Part shown: positions 22,903 to 41,324 of the stretch, piece by piece | Position numbering within the stretch: the stretch's first letter is position 1 | Layout: every line of letters starts with the position of its first letter | Source of the DNA: Mycobacterium bohemicum DSM 44277 | GTDB lineage: Bacteria; Actinomycetota; Actinomycetes; Mycobacteriales; Mycobacteriaceae | Assembly: GCF_001053185.1 (NCBI RefSeq) | Contig: NZ_CSTD01000001.1 | Location: 1,812,213 to 1,876,212 of the forward strand | DNA length: 64,000 nucleotides | Direction: 5' to 3' | The notes under the pieces: generated by a model | Seen by the model: the letters and a program-made list of their open reading frames with translations, nothing else | The model's database searches: none | Told to the model about the DNA's origin: nothing | Translations under genes and position numbers: made by a program

Positions 22903-23548
22903 GGTGTTCGACTGCGCCGACCCGGATCGGCGCGCGCTCGGCATCGCCTCGTCGGTCACGGCGCTCAAGGGCGGCAGGCTGGTCGTTCTGCCAACCGACA
23001 CCGTGTACGGCATCGGCGCCGACGCATTCAACAGCGCCGCGGTGGCCGCCCTGCTGTCGGCCAAGGGCCGGGGTAGGGACATGCCCGTGGGTGTGCTCGT
23101 CGGCTCCTGGCACACCATCGAGGGGCTGGTCTACACGATGCCCGAGGGGGCCCGCGACCTCATCCGCGCATTCTGGCCCGGCGCGCTGAGTCTGGTTGTC
23201 CCGCAGGCGCCTTCGTTGCAATGGGATCTGGGTGACGCTCACGGCACCGTGATGCTGCGGATGCCGCTGCACCCCGTCGCCATCGAGCTGCTGCGCGAGG
23301 TCGGTCCGATGGCGGTGTCCAGCGCTAACGTTTCGGGCCGCCCGCCGGCGGTCGATGCCGCCGAGGCGCGCGACCAGTTCGGTGACCTCGTCGACGTCTA
23401 CCTCGACGCCGGGCCGTCCGCCCGGCAGGCCGCCTCCACGATCGTCGACCTCACCGGGCCGGCCCCGCGCATCCTGCGGGTCGGTCCGGTGAGCGCCGAG
23501 CGGGTCGCGGAGGTGCTCGGTGTCGATCCGGCGGTGCTGACCGCATAG
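22895..23548 (+). CDS. L-threonylcarbamoyladenylate synthase (Sua5/YrdC/YwlC)
   Basis: Makes the threonylcarbamoyl-AMP used for the t6A37 modification of ANN-decoding tRNAs; 217 residues. It has the YrdC fold with LPTDTVYGIGADAF near the N-terminus, and the conserved nucleotide/threonine pocket SSANVSGRPP. It is a single-domain enzyme without the Sua5 C-terminal domain. It overlaps prmC, so three translation-quality genes form one unit. Confidence 0.93.
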   Translation: MTEVFDCADPDRRALGIASSVTALKGGRLVVLPTDTVYGIGADAFNSAAVAALLSAKGRGRDMPVGVLVGSWHTIEGLVYTMPEGARDLIRAFWPGALSLVVPQAPSLQWDLGDAHGTVMLRMPLHPVAIELLREVGPMAVSSANVSGRPPAVDAAEARDQFGDLVDVYLDAGPSARQAASTIVDLTGPAPRILRVGPVSAERVAEVLGVDPAVLTA

Positions 23549-23586
23549 GGGGCCGGCGCGGTTTTTCGTGCCTCAGGTCGGTGCAG

Positions 23587-23592
23587 TAGGGT
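23587..23592 (+). promoter_or_regulatory. -10 element for leaderless wecA
   Basis: TAGGGT ends 6 bp before the GTG at 23599 and no ribosome site is seen. Confidence 0.4.
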
Positions 23593-23598
23593 CTCGAG

Positions 23599-24786
23599 GT
23601 GTCCAGCCACGCAGCCAGCCTTGCCGGTGGATTCTTCGCTCTCTCCGATCGCAGCGCCGGTGTCCCGCTGCGCGAGCTGGCGCTCGTGGGGCTTACCGCG
23701 GCGATCATGACCTACTTCGCGACCGGCCCGGTGCGCGTGCTGGCCACCCGCCTGGGCGCCGTCGCCTATCCGCGGGAACGCGACGTGCACGTGACGCCGA
23801 CGCCGCGGATGGGCGGGCTCGCGATGTTCATCGGAGTCGTCTCGGCCGTCTTCCTGGCGTCCCAGCTGCCCGCGCTCACCCGGGGCTTCGTCTATTCGAC
23901 GGGGATGCCCGCGGTGCTGGTGGCCGGTGCGGTGATCATGGGGATCGGCCTCATCGACGACCGCTGGGGGCTCGACGCGCTGACCAAGTTCGCCGGTCAG
24001 ATCACCGCGGCCAGCGTCCTGGTGACCATGGGTGTGGCCTGGAGTGTCCTCTATATCCCGCTGGGCGGCGTCGGCACCATCGTGCTGGACCAGGCGTCGT
24101 CGATCCTGCTAACCCTGGCGCTGACGGTGTCGGTGGTCAACGCGATGAACTTCGTCGACGGCCTCGACGGGCTGGCCGCCGGGCTGGGACTGATCACCGC
24201 GCTGGCGATCTGCATGTTCTCCGTTGGCCTGCTGCGCGATCACGGCGGCGACGTGCTGTTCTATCCGCCCGCCGTCATCTCGGTGGTGCTCGCGGGGGCG
24301 TGCCTCGGGTTCCTTCCGCACAACTTTCATCGCGCGAAGATCTTCATGGGCGATTCGGGCTCGATGCTGATCGGCTTGATGCTCGCCGCCGCCTCGACCA
24401 CGGCGGCGGGCCCGGTCTCCCAAAACGCCTACGGCGCGCGCGACGTGTTTGCTCTCCTCTCGCCGTTCCTGCTGGTCGCCGCGGTCATCTTCGTCCCGAT
24501 GCTCGATCTGCTGCTGGCGATCGTGCGCCGCACGCGTGCGGGACGCAGCGCGTTCAGCCCCGACAAGATGCATCTGCACCACCGGTTGCTGCAGATCGGC
24601 CATTCGCATCGCCGGGTGGTGTTGCTGATCTACCTCTGGGTCGGCATCGTCGCGTTCGGCGCGGCGAGCACGATCTTTTTCAATCCCCGCCACACCGCCA
24701 TGGTGATGCTGGCGGCCATAGTGGTGGCCGGCGTCGCAACGATCATCCCGCTGCTGCGCCGCCGCGAAGACTACGACGACCAGTAG
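23599..24786 (+). CDS. wecA: Decaprenyl-phosphate GlcNAc-1-phosphate transferase
   Basis: Membrane enzyme that starts arabinogalactan linker-unit synthesis by moving GlcNAc-1-phosphate onto decaprenyl phosphate; 395 residues with about eleven hydrophobic segments. Family motifs are the Asp pair in GIGLIDDRWG, NFVDGLDGL, and the HLHHRLL histidine segment in a cytoplasmic loop, with FMGDSGSMLIG in between. Homologue of Rv1302 (rfe). Confidence 0.95.
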   Translation: MSSHAASLAGGFFALSDRSAGVPLRELALVGLTAAIMTYFATGPVRVLATRLGAVAYPRERDVHVTPTPRMGGLAMFIGVVSAVFLASQLPALTRGFVYSTGMPAVLVAGAVIMGIGLIDDRWGLDALTKFAGQITAASVLVTMGVAWSVLYIPLGGVGTIVLDQASSILLTLALTVSVVNAMNFVDGLDGLAAGLGLITALAICMFSVGLLRDHGGDVLFYPPAVISVVLAGACLGFLPHNFHRAKIFMGDSGSMLIGLMLAAASTTAAGPVSQNAYGARDVFALLSPFLLVAAVIFVPMLDLLLAIVRRTRAGRSAFSPDKMHLHHRLLQIGHSHRRVVLLIYLWVGIVAFGAASTIFFNPRHTAMVMLAAIVVAGVATIIPLLRRREDYDDQ

Positions 24787-25013
24787 TAGTAACCGTCTCT
24801 CGTGTGATAAGGTGCAGGTAGAACCCCCAAACGAGCCTCGCAGGCTACTGGCCGAACGGCCCATCGGACGCTGGTTCGACCGCGCCGGCTCACGCCGGAC
24901 GCCGGGAGATACCCCTTGGGCAAATTCGGCTGTGGCGTGCGATACGCTCGGCGGGCCACCGATCAGTCGGTCGTGGGGTTCCCGTTCCGTCAAGCTGGGA
25001 TTGAGGTGCTGCA
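24787..25013 (+). promoter_or_regulatory. Upstream region of the ATP synthase operon
   Basis: 227 bp without a gene. Candidate -10 elements are the GATAAG in GTGTGATAAGGTG (near 24806) and GATACG at 24941-24946, the latter 19 bp after TTGGGC (24916-24921). One of these probably drives the atp operon, but neither is a textbook promoter. Confidence 0.35.
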
Positions 25014-25464
25014 GTGACGACACCAGCGCAGGATGCGCCGTTGGTGTTTCCCTCTGTTGCGTTCCGTCCCGTCCGGCTTCTCGTCACCTGCCTCGTCATC
25101 ACGGCCGCGGCCGTGTTGGCCGCCGGATTGTCCGGTCACCTGCTGGCGGGGGTCTTCTTCGGCATCGGCTTGCTGCTCGGTTTGCTCAACGCGCTGCTGG
25201 TGCGCCGGTCGGTCGCAGCGATCACGGCCCAGGACCATCCGCTGAAAAGGTCGATGGCGGTGAACTCCGCGACCCGCCTGGCGGTCATCACGGTTCTCGC
25301 GCTGATCATCGCCTTTGTTTTCCGGCCGGCCGGTCTGGGCGTGATGTTCGGCCTGGCGCTGTTCCAGGTGCTGCTGGTCGCGACGACGGCGCTGCCGGTC
25401 TGGAAAAAGATCCGCGCCACCGGGGTGGCGGCCCCCGAAGTGGCGGAGGAAAGGAACCCGGGCA

Positions 25465-25472
<8 letters not shown>
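25014..25472 (+). CDS. AtpI-like membrane protein preceding the ATP synthase genes
   Basis: 152 residues with four hydrophobic segments ([18 protein letters not shown] and [17 protein letters not shown], then two more after residue 90). It occupies the atpI position before atpB as in Rv1303. AtpI proteins help c-ring assembly or ion handling; that role here is by position. GTG start; its 3' end overlaps atpB by 8 bp. Confidence 0.85.
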
Positions 25473-26564
<1,092 letters not shown>

Positions 26565-26573
26565 CTCGTGGTG

Positions 26574-27116
26574 ATGGGCGACACGAGTTTTGTTGTTCTG
26601 GCCGCGGGCCAGGGCGGCGAGGGCGGCAAGGGCGGCGGGAGTAACTTCCTCGTCCCCAATGGCACGTTCTTCTTCGTGCTGGCCATCTTCCTCATCGTGC
26701 TGGCCGTCATCGGCACCTTCGTCGTACCGCCGATTTTGAAGGTGATGCGCGAACGGGAAGCCATGGTCGCCAAGACCGTTGCCGACAACAAGAAGGCCGC
26801 CGAGCAGTTCGAGGCGGCCCGGGCCGACTACGAGGAAGCCCTCAAGGAGGCCCGCGTGCGGGCGTCGTCGTTGCGCGACGATGCCCGCGCGGAAGGCCGT
26901 AAGGTGGTCGAGGACGCGCGCGCCCGTGCCGAGCAACAGGTGATGTCGACATTGCAGATGGCCTCCGAGCAATTGAAGCGGGAGAGGGACGCCGTGGAAT
27001 TGGACCTGCGCGCGAACGTGGCGAGCATGTCGGCGACGCTGGCCAGCCGCATCCTCGGTGTCGAGATCGCCCCCGTCGCCGCACCCACCTCGTCAACCGG
27101 GAAGTCCGGGCGGTAG
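26574..27116 (+). CDS. atpF: ATP synthase subunit b
   Basis: Peripheral-stalk subunit with one N-terminal membrane helix ([20 protein letters not shown]) and a long charged coiled coil; 180 residues. ATG 26574 fits the homologue's MGE... start; two GTG codons at 26568 and 26571 are in frame just before. It pairs with the b-like half of the next gene to make the heterodimeric stalk. Confidence 0.94.
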   Translation: MGDTSFVVLAAGQGGEGGKGGGSNFLVPNGTFFFVLAIFLIVLAVIGTFVVPPILKVMREREAMVAKTVADNKKAAEQFEAARADYEEALKEARVRASSLRDDARAEGRKVVEDARARAEQQVMSTLQMASEQLKRERDAVELDLRANVASMSATLASRILGVEIAPVAAPTSSTGKSGR

Positions 27117-27122
27117 CAACGC

Positions 27123-28463
27123 ATGTCGACTTTCATCGGACAGCTGATCGGCTTCGCGCTCATCGTGTTTCTGGTGGTGCGTTACGTCGTGCCGCCCGTG
27201 CGTCGTTTGATGGCCGCGCGGCAAGACGCGGTGCGCCAACAATTGAAGGACTCCGCCGCGGCGGCCGATCGCTTGACGGAATCCACCTCGGCCCACGACA
27301 AGGCCGTGGAGGAGGCCAAGGCGGAGGCCGAGCGGATCGTCGAAGAGGCGCAGACGGATTCGGGCCGCATCGCCGAGCAGCTGCGGGCCCAGTCCGGCGT
27401 CGAGGCGGAACGCATCGAATCCCAGGGCACCCGCCAGGTCGACCTGCTGCGGACCCAGCTGAGCCGCCAGCTTCGCTTCGAGCTCGGTCACGAGGCCGTG
27501 CGCCGGGCCGGCGAATTGGTGCGGGACTACGTCGCCGACCCTGCCCAGCAGTCGGCCACGGTCGACCGGTTCCTGGACGATCTCGAGGCCATGGCGCCCG
27601 CACCCGCCGAAGTCGCCTACCCGCTGCTGACCAAGATGCGGTCGGCGAGTCGGGCTGCGCTGACCGATCTGATGGATCGCTTTCGCGACATCGCCAAAAA
27701 CCTCGACAACGACGCCCTTTCCAACGTTTCCCGCGAACTGGTCGCGGTGGGGCAGATGCTGGACCGCGAGATTGTGGTGACCCGGTACCTCACGGTGCCC
27801 GCCGAAGACGCCGCGCCCCGGGTCACGTTGATCGAGCGACTGGTAACGGGCAAGGTCGGCGACGCCACCCTGGACATCCTGCGACTTGCGGTCTCGGAGC
27901 GCTGGTCGGCCAACGCCGACCTTGTCGCCGCCATCGAACACATCTCCCGGCAGGCGCTGCTGGAGGTCGCCGAGCGGGAAAACAAGGTCGACGAGGTCGA
28001 GGACCAGCTATTCCGGTTCTCCCGAATCCTCGACGCGCAACCGAGACTGGCGATTCTGTTGGGCGACTACGCCGTTCCGGTGGAGGGCCGGGTCGGCTTG
28101 CTGCACAAGGTGCTTGAGGGCTCGAGCGGCTCGGTCAACCCGATCGTGCGGGCACTGCTGACCCAGACCATCGAGCTGCTGAGGGGCCAGAACGCCGACG
28201 AGGCCGTTCAGTTCCTGGCCGAGGTGGCCGTGGCGCGCCGCGGCGAAGTCGTCGCGCAGGTCAACGCCGCGGCCGAACTCAGCGATGAGCAACGGGGCCG
28301 CGTCACCGAAGTGCTCAGCCGCATCTACGGCCACCCGGTGGCGGTGCAGCTGCAGGTCGACGCCGAGCTGCTGGGCGGGCTGCTGATCTCCGTGGCCGAC
28401 GAGGTCATCGACGGGACACTCTCATCGCGTCTGGCCGCCGCCGAGGCCCAGTTGCCGGACTGA
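27123..28463 (+). CDS. atpH: ATP synthase b'-delta fusion subunit
   Basis: 446 residues. The N-terminal part is a second b-type stalk: membrane helix [19 protein letters not shown] followed by coiled coil to about 165. The C-terminal part (from about 260) is the delta/OSCP subunit that clamps F1, ending [22 protein letters not shown]. This fusion is characteristic of mycobacteria (Rv1307, 446 residues). It lies 6 bp after atpF. Confidence 0.96.
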   Translation: MSTFIGQLIGFALIVFLVVRYVVPPVRRLMAARQDAVRQQLKDSAAAADRLTESTSAHDKAVEEAKAEAERIVEEAQTDSGRIAEQLRAQSGVEAERIESQGTRQVDLLRTQLSRQLRFELGHEAVRRAGELVRDYVADPAQQSATVDRFLDDLEAMAPAPAEVAYPLLTKMRSASRAALTDLMDRFRDIAKNLDNDALSNVSRELVAVGQMLDREIVVTRYLTVPAEDAAPRVTLIERLVTGKVGDATLDILRLAVSERWSANADLVAAIEHISRQALLEVAERENKVDEVEDQLFRFSRILDAQPRLAILLGDYAVPVEGRVGLLHKVLEGSSGSVNPIVRALLTQTIELLRGQNADEAVQFLAEVAVARRGEVVAQVNAAAELSDEQRGRVTEVLSRIYGHPVAVQLQVDAELLGGLLISVADEVIDGTLSSRLAAAEAQLPD

Positions 28464-28521
28464 CCACGAACGATTCATCACAACCGACGCGAACACAGAT
28501 CAAGTAGGAAGACGAAAAGCC

Positions 28522-30186
<1,665 letters not shown>

Positions 30187-30192
30187 CGGACA

Positions 30193-31104
30193 ATGGCTGC
30201 CACACTTCGGGAACTACGGGGCCGGATTCGCTCCGCGGGGTCGATCAAGAAGATCACCAAGGCCCAGGAGATGATCGCGACCTCGCGCATCGGCAGGGCG
30301 CAGGCGCGGTTGGAATCCGCACGGCCCTATGCCTTTCAGATCACCGCGATGCTCACCACCCTGTCCGCCGAGGCCGCACTCGACCACCCGCTGCTGGTCG
30401 AGAGGGCAGAACCCAAGCGGGCGGGAGTCCTGGTGGTCTCCTCCGACCGCGGTCTGTGCGGCGCGCACAACTCCGGCATCTTCCGCCGCTCCGAGGAGCT
30501 GTTCTCCCTGTTGCGGGAGGAAGGCAAGACGCCGGTGGTGTACACGGTGGGCCGTAAGGCGCTGAATTACTTCAGGTTCCGCAACTGGGACATCACCGAA
30601 TCGTGGACGGGATTCTCCGAGCAACCCTCGTATGAAGACGCCGCGGAGATCGCCTCGACCTTGGTCGATACCTTCATGAAGGGCGCGGGCGACGACGATC
30701 AGACCGGCGACGAGCAGGGCGTCGACGAACTGCACGTCGTGTACTCGGAGTTCAAGTCGATGATGTCGCAGGCGGCGGTGGCCCACCGCATCGCCCCGCT
30801 GATCGTGGAGTATGTCGAAGAGCCCGAGGAGCTGCACACCCTGTACTCGTTCGAGCCCGGCGCCACAACGCTTTTCGAGGCGTTGCTGCCCCGGTACATC
30901 ACGACGCGCGTCTACGCGGCACTGCTGGAATCCGCGGCATCGGAGCTGGCGTCGCGGCAGCGCGCGATGAAGTCGGCCACCGACAACGCCGACGACTTGA
31001 TCAAAGAGCTGACGCTGATGGCAAACCGCGAGCGGCAGGCTCAGATCACCCAGGAAATCAGCGAAATCGTTGGCGGCGCAAACGCGCTCGCCGATGCTAA
31101 GTAG
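30193..31104 (+). CDS. atpG: ATP synthase F1 subunit gamma
   Basis: Central rotor shaft, 303 residues. Coiled-coil N- and C-terminal helices ([42 protein letters not shown]) enclose a Rossmann-like core. An acidic insertion at about 164-178 ([14 protein letters not shown]) corresponds to the mycobacteria-specific gamma loop implicated in coupling and in blocking hydrolysis. Confidence 0.97.
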   Translation: MAATLRELRGRIRSAGSIKKITKAQEMIATSRIGRAQARLESARPYAFQITAMLTTLSAEAALDHPLLVERAEPKRAGVLVVSSDRGLCGAHNSGIFRRSEELFSLLREEGKTPVVYTVGRKALNYFRFRNWDITESWTGFSEQPSYEDAAEIASTLVDTFMKGAGDDDQTGDEQGVDELHVVYSEFKSMMSQAAVAHRIAPLIVEYVEEPEELHTLYSFEPGATTLFEALLPRYITTRVYAALLESAASELASRQRAMKSATDNADDLIKELTLMANRERQAQITQEISEIVGGANALADAK

Positions 31105-32598
<1,494 letters not shown>

Positions 32599-32632
32599 GG
32601 ATCGGTAACAAGCTTGTGAAAGGCGCTGTGCC

Positions 32633-32998
32633 ATGGCCGAGTTGAACATCGAGATCGTCGCCGTCGACCGCAAGATCTGGTCGGGTGAGGGGACGTTCCT
32701 GTTCACCCGCACCACCGCGGGGGAGATCGGCATACTGCCCCACCACATTCCGCTGGTCGCTCAGTTGGTCGACGACGCCATGGTCCGCGTCGAACGCGAG
32801 GGTGAGGACGACCTGCGGATCGCGGTCGACGGCGGATTCTTGTCGGTGACCGAGGAGTCGGTCACCGTCCTGGCGGAGTCGGCGGAGTTCGAGTCGGAGA
32901 TCGACGAGAGCTCCGCCAGAGAGGATTCGGAGTCCGACGATCCTCGCATCGCGGCGCGCGGCCGAGCCAGGTTGCGCGCCGTCGGCGCGATCGACTGA
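32633..32998 (+). CDS. atpC: ATP synthase F1 subunit epsilon
   Basis: 121 residues. N-terminal beta-sandwich ([22 protein letters not shown]) and a short, acidic C-terminal helix region typical of mycobacterial epsilon. ATG 32633 shortly after atpD. Ends 6 bp before the DUF2550 gene. Confidence 0.96.
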   Translation: MAELNIEIVAVDRKIWSGEGTFLFTRTTAGEIGILPHHIPLVAQLVDDAMVRVEREGEDDLRIAVDGGFLSVTEESVTVLAESAEFESEIDESSAREDSESDDPRIAARGRARLRAVGAID

Positions 32999-33004
32999 CC
33001 CTCG

Positions 33005-33448
33005 ATGAGCGCGCCCATGAACGGCATGGTCGTGCTCGTCGTCGTGTTGGCCGCCGCCGTCGTCGCCCTGAGCTACCGATTGTGGAAGCTGCGCCAGGGC
33101 GGGACGGCGGGCATCATGCGCGACATTCCCGCGGTCGGGGGTCACGGCTGGCGGCACGGCGTAATCCGTTACCGCGGCGGCGAAGCCGCGTTTTACCGGC
33201 TGTCCAGTCTGCGCCTGTGGCCGGACCGCCGGCTCAGCCGCAGGGGCGTGGAGATCGTGGCCCGGCGCGCGCCCCGCGGCGACGAGTTCGACATCATGAC
33301 CCATGAGATCGTCGTCCTGGAGTTGCGCGACACCACTCAGGACCGCCGGTCCGGTTACGAGCTTGCCCTCGACCGTGGCGCGCTGACCGCGTTCCTGTCG
33401 TGGCTGGAGTCGCGCCCGTCCCCGCGGGCCCGCCGCCGCAGCGTCTAG
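33005..33448 (+). CDS. DUF2550 membrane-anchored protein
   Basis: 147 residues. One N-terminal membrane helix (MVVLVVVLAAAVVALSY) is followed by a basic soluble domain, the DUF2550 family (Rv1312 type). It sits at the end of the atp operon with 6 bp spacing, so it is probably co-transcribed. Function unknown. Its stop overlaps the convergent VOC gene by 4 bp. Confidence 0.85.
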   Translation: MSAPMNGMVVLVVVLAAAVVALSYRLWKLRQGGTAGIMRDIPAVGGHGWRHGVIRYRGGEAAFYRLSSLRLWPDRRLSRRGVEIVARRAPRGDEFDIMTHEIVVLELRDTTQDRRSGYELALDRGALTAFLSWLESRPSPRARRRSV

Positions 33449-33894
33449 CCGTCTGCCCCCGGCCACGGCGAAATCGTTTGGCAGCCATACTCTTCCGGGG
33501 CCACGTCGCGCAGCGTTTCGCTGAACTGCCAGCGGTGCCCGGCGAGATCCGCAACGGTACATTCCCGCTCGCCGTATTCGCGGTCGGTGGGCGGCTCCAG
33601 AACCGTGGCCCCGGCCGCTCGCGCGCGCTCGAACTGGGCGGCGACGTCGTCGACGCGCACCTTGATCTCGTGCGTCACGCTCTCGGGCCGGGGCGGTTGC
33701 CGCTCACCGGCCGCGTCCGCCACGATCACCGCGCCGCCCGCGCCGACGCTCATCTGCGCCCGGTGGCTGTCGCCGATCCGCGTGCGCTCGGTAAAGCCGA
33801 ACGCCGCGGTGAGCCAGTCCACCGCCGCCCTGACGTCGGGATAGACGAGCACGGGGATCACCGTCACCGGCGGTATCGACCGATTGCGTCGCAT
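33445..33894 (-). CDS. VOC family protein, PhnB-like, without the classical metal ligands
   Basis: 149 residues. Strand VTVIPVLVYPDVRAAVDWL and the typical PhnB-type end AGHRWQFSETLRDVAPEEYG. The usual first-strand His is absent, so metal-dependent catalysis is doubtful. It lies 1 bp from the cobalamin adenosyltransferase stop, so the two are probably one transcript. M. tuberculosis carries an IS1557 copy at this position instead. Confidence 0.85.
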   Translation of the reverse strand: MRRNRSIPPVTVIPVLVYPDVRAAVDWLTAAFGFTERTRIGDSHRAQMSVGAGGAVIVADAAGERQPPRPESVTHEIKVRVDDVAAQFERARAAGATVLEPPTDREYGERECTVADLAGHRWQFSETLRDVAPEEYGCQTISPWPGADG

Positions 33895-33895
33895 G

Positions 33896-34480
33896 CTATC
33901 CGCCGTCGGCCGCGCCGCCGCCCGGTTTCCACAACACGTCGCCCTCGGGATTGGCCGCGCGCGCCAGGATGAACAGCAGATCGGACAGGCGGTTGAGGTA
34001 TTTCGCCGGCAGCGCGCTCATGGTGTCCGGCGCGGCGTTGACCGCGGCCCACGCCGAGCGCTCCGCCCGCCGCACCACCGTGCGGGCGACGTGCAGGAGC
34101 GCCGACAGGGGTGAACCACCCGGCAGCACAAAGGAATTGAGCGCCGGCAGCGGCTCGTTGTACTCGTCGCACCAGCGTTCGAGCCGATCGATGTAGGGCT
34201 GGGTCACCCGAAGCGGCGGATATTGCGGGTTTTCCACCACGGGGGTGGACAGGTCCGCACCGGCGTCGAACAGGTCGTTCTGGACTTGCCGCAGCAACCC
34301 GGCAAGCGTTTCGTCGGGCTGTCCCAAGGCGATCGCGACGCCGATCGCGGAGTTGGCCTCGTCGCAGTCGGCGTACGCCACCAGCCGCGGGTCGTTCTTG
34401 GAGACCCGCGAGAAGTCGCTCAATCCGGTGGTCCCGTCGTCACCGGTGCGCGTATAGATGCGGGTCAGGTGTATAGCCAT
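33896..34480 (-). CDS. Cob(I)yrinic acid a,c-diamide adenosyltransferase, PduO type
   Basis: 194 residues; attaches the 5'-deoxyadenosyl group of ATP to cob(I)alamin. The N-terminal ATP loop is TRIYTRTGDDGTTGL. SFVLPGGSPLSALLHVARTVVRRAER is the conserved core helix with the catalytic Arg, and KYLNRLSDLLFILAR the final helix. ATG 34480. Divergent from murA. The coenzyme made serves methylmalonyl-CoA mutase, whose partner epimerase is also in this window. Confidence 0.94.
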   Translation of the reverse strand: MAIHLTRIYTRTGDDGTTGLSDFSRVSKNDPRLVAYADCDEANSAIGVAIALGQPDETLAGLLRQVQNDLFDAGADLSTPVVENPQYPPLRVTQPYIDRLERWCDEYNEPLPALNSFVLPGGSPLSALLHVARTVVRRAERSAWAAVNAAPDTMSALPAKYLNRLSDLLFILARAANPEGDVLWKPGGGAADGG

Positions 34481-34522
34481 GAGCAAACGGTACAAGGCGC
34501 GCATCGTCGTCAAGCGGGCTGA

Positions 34523-34551
34523 CTGACAAGCCGGTACCGCATCACTAAACT
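34523..34551 (+). promoter_or_regulatory. murA promoter (also feeds rrn)
   Basis: CTGACA (34523-34528), 17-bp spacer, TAAACT (34546-34551): a good sigma-A promoter whose start site would fall at the murA GTG, giving a leaderless mRNA. In slow growers murA promoters are known to contribute to rRNA transcription. Confidence 0.7.
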
Positions 34552-34558
34552 GACCCGG

Positions 34559-35812
34559 GTGGCTGAGCGATTCGTGGTGACCGGCGGTAACCGGTTGTCC
34601 GGCGAAGTCGCAGTGGGGGGCGCCAAGAACAGCGTGCTCAAGCTCATGGCCGCGACGCTGCTGGCCGAGGGCACCAGCACGATCACGAACTGCCCCGACA
34701 TCCTGGACGTTCCGCTCATGGCCGAGGTGTTGCGCGGCCTGGGCGCGACCGTGGAACTCGACGGCGACGTCGCCCGGATCACCTCGCCGGACGAGCCGAA
34801 GTACGACGCCGACTTCGCGGCGGTGCGGCAGTTCCGGGCCTCGGTCTGCGTGCTGGGGCCGCTGGTCGGGCGGTGCAAGCGGGCCAGGGTGGCGCTGCCC
34901 GGCGGCGACGCGATCGGATCGCGTCCCCTGGACATGCACCAGGCCGGGCTGCGGCAGCTGGGCGCGCAATGCAACATCGAGCACGGCTGCGTGGTCGCTC
35001 AGGCGGACACGTTGCGGGGGGCCGAGATTCAGTTGGAATTCCCTTCGGTGGGGGCCACCGAGAACATCCTGATGGCCGCGGTCCTGGCCGAGGGCGTGAC
35101 GACGATCCACAATGCGGCGCGCGAGCCCGACGTCGTCGACCTGTGCACCATGCTCAACCAGATGGGGGCGCGGGTCGAGGGTGCGGGTTCGCCGACCATG
35201 ACCATCACCGGCGTGCCGCGCCTGCATCCGACCGAGCACCGGGTGATCGGGGACCGCATCGTCGCCGCCACCTGGGGCATCGCCGCGGCGATGACGCGCG
35301 GGGACATCTCCGTGACCGGCGTCGACCCGGCGCACCTGCAGGTGGTGCTGCACAAACTGCACGACGCCGGCGCCACGGTCACCCAGACCGACAACAGCTT
35401 TCGGATCACCCAGTACGAGCGGCCCAAGGCCGTCAACGTCGCAACGCTGCCGTTCCCCGGATTCCCGACCGACCTGCAGCCGATGGCTATCGCCCTGGCC
35501 TCCATCGCCGATGGCACGTCGATGATCACCGAGAACGTGTTCGAGGCCCGGTTCCGATTTGTCGAAGAGATGATCCGCCTGGGCGCCGACGCGCGCACTG
35601 ACGGCCATCACGCCGTGGTCCGGGGCCTCCCGCAATTGTCCAGCGCGCCGGTGTGGTGCTCGGACATCCGCGCCGGCGCCGGCCTGGTGTTGGCGGGGCT
35701 GGTCGCCGACGGTGACACCGAGGTCCACGACGTGTTCCACATCGATCGCGGCTACCCGTTGTTCGTGGAAAACCTGGCGATTTTGGGAGCCGAGATCGAG
35801 CGGGTAGAGTAG
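34559..35812 (+). CDS. murA: UDP-N-acetylglucosamine 1-carboxyvinyltransferase
   Basis: First committed enzyme of peptidoglycan synthesis, 417 residues. The flexible loop carries [11 protein letters not shown] with Asp117 where most bacteria have the fosfomycin-reactive Cys, so intrinsic fosfomycin resistance is expected, as in M. tuberculosis. The substrate motif [10 protein letters not shown] is near residues 20-29. GTG start, leaderless. The rRNA promoters begin 60 bp after its stop. Confidence 0.98.
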   Translation: MAERFVVTGGNRLSGEVAVGGAKNSVLKLMAATLLAEGTSTITNCPDILDVPLMAEVLRGLGATVELDGDVARITSPDEPKYDADFAAVRQFRASVCVLGPLVGRCKRARVALPGGDAIGSRPLDMHQAGLRQLGAQCNIEHGCVVAQADTLRGAEIQLEFPSVGATENILMAAVLAEGVTTIHNAAREPDVVDLCTMLNQMGARVEGAGSPTMTITGVPRLHPTEHRVIGDRIVAATWGIAAAMTRGDISVTGVDPAHLQVVLHKLHDAGATVTQTDNSFRITQYERPKAVNVATLPFPGFPTDLQPMAIALASIADGTSMITENVFEARFRFVEEMIRLGADARTDGHHAVVRGLPQLSSAPVWCSDIRAGAGLVLAGLVADGDTEVHDVFHIDRGYPLFVENLAILGAEIERVE

Positions 35813-35872
35813 CCAAAGTCAGTGCCCCACAAGCGCGATCGCCACTCCATGGAGATCGAAACCTGGGGCCAC

Positions 35873-35902
35873 TTGACTCCCTCGCCGGATCGGTACTAGC
35901 CT
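35873..35902 (+). promoter_or_regulatory. rrn promoter, upstream copy (P1-like)
   Basis: TTGACT (35873-35878), 18-bp spacer, TAGCCT (35897-35902). Same layout as the mycobacterial rrn P1 promoter, and followed by a TGCCCCGAAGCGG segment repeated after the second promoter. Confidence 0.75.
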
Positions 35903-35955
35903 GGCACGGCTGCCCCGAAGCGGTCTCCGACTTACAGGATGACCAAAATTGGGGC

Positions 35956-35985
35956 TTGACGCCCCCGCCAGACTGATATTAAGCT
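35956..35985 (+). promoter_or_regulatory. rrn promoter, downstream copy (PCL1-like)
   Basis: TTGACG (35956-35961), 18-bp spacer, TAAGCT (35980-35985). It lies exactly 83 bp after the first copy and shares its flanks (CGCC, CTGGCA.GG.TGCCC.GAAGCGG), so the two arose by duplication. Confidence 0.75.
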
Positions 35986-36020
35986 GGCAGGGTTGCCCGG
36001 AAGCGGGCGGAACAAGTGTT

Positions 36021-36036
36021 GTTTGAGAACTCAATA
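36021..36036 (+). promoter_or_regulatory. Putative rrn antitermination box A
   Basis: GTTTGAGAACTCAATA in the rRNA leader matches the mycobacterial box A region. A related GTTTGAGTATTGGATAG occurs in the 16S-23S spacer near 37891. Confidence 0.6.
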
Positions 36037-36069
36037 GTGTGTTTGGTGTAATTGTTTGTTGTTGTTTTT

Positions 36070-36105
36070 GACCGCACCTCACACTCCCCGTGTGTGGGTG
36101 TGGTC
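36070..36105 (+). other. rRNA leader hairpin
   Basis: A long imperfect stem: GACC.CACC...ACAC pairs with GTGT..GGGTG.GGTC around a short loop. Probably part of the antitermination or RNase processing structure of the pre-16S leader. Confidence 0.6.
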
Positions 36106-36176
36106 GTTATTTAGATGTCAGTAATGACGTCTTGTCAGGTTATCTCTGATTTGAATTCACCTCGTTATCGAGGAGA

Positions 36177-41090
<4,914 letters not shown>

Positions 41091-41166
41091 GCAACCACAT
41101 ATCCATGCCCATGTCATTATTGACGTGGACACCACACCCCCCACCGATACCCAAATTTAAATAGAG

Positions 41167-41281
41167 TTACGGCGGCCACAGCGACAGGGAAACGCCCGGT
41201 CCCATTCCGAACCCGGAAGCTAAGCCTGTCAGCGCCGATGATACTGCCCGACTGGGTGGAAAAGTAGGACACCGCCGAACA
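41167..41281 (+). rRNA. rrf: 5S ribosomal RNA
   Basis: 115 nt from TTACGGCGGCCACAGCG to GGACACCGCCGAACA. The terminal helix pairs CGGCGG(T) with CCGCCG. The internal CCCGGTCCCATTCCGAAC loop region is canonical. Last gene of the rrn operon. Confidence 0.97.
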
Positions 41282-41286
41282 TACAC

Positions 41287-41317
41287 AAAAACGCCCCCGG
41301 CAACGGGGGTGTTTTTG
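41287..41317 (+). terminator. Intrinsic terminator of the rrn operon
   Basis: AAAAACGCCCCCG-GCAA-CGGGGGTGTTTTT: strong GC stem with flanking A and T tracts, so it can end transcription from both directions (rRNA and the convergent ogt). Confidence 0.93.
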
Positions 41318-41324
41318 CATTCTC

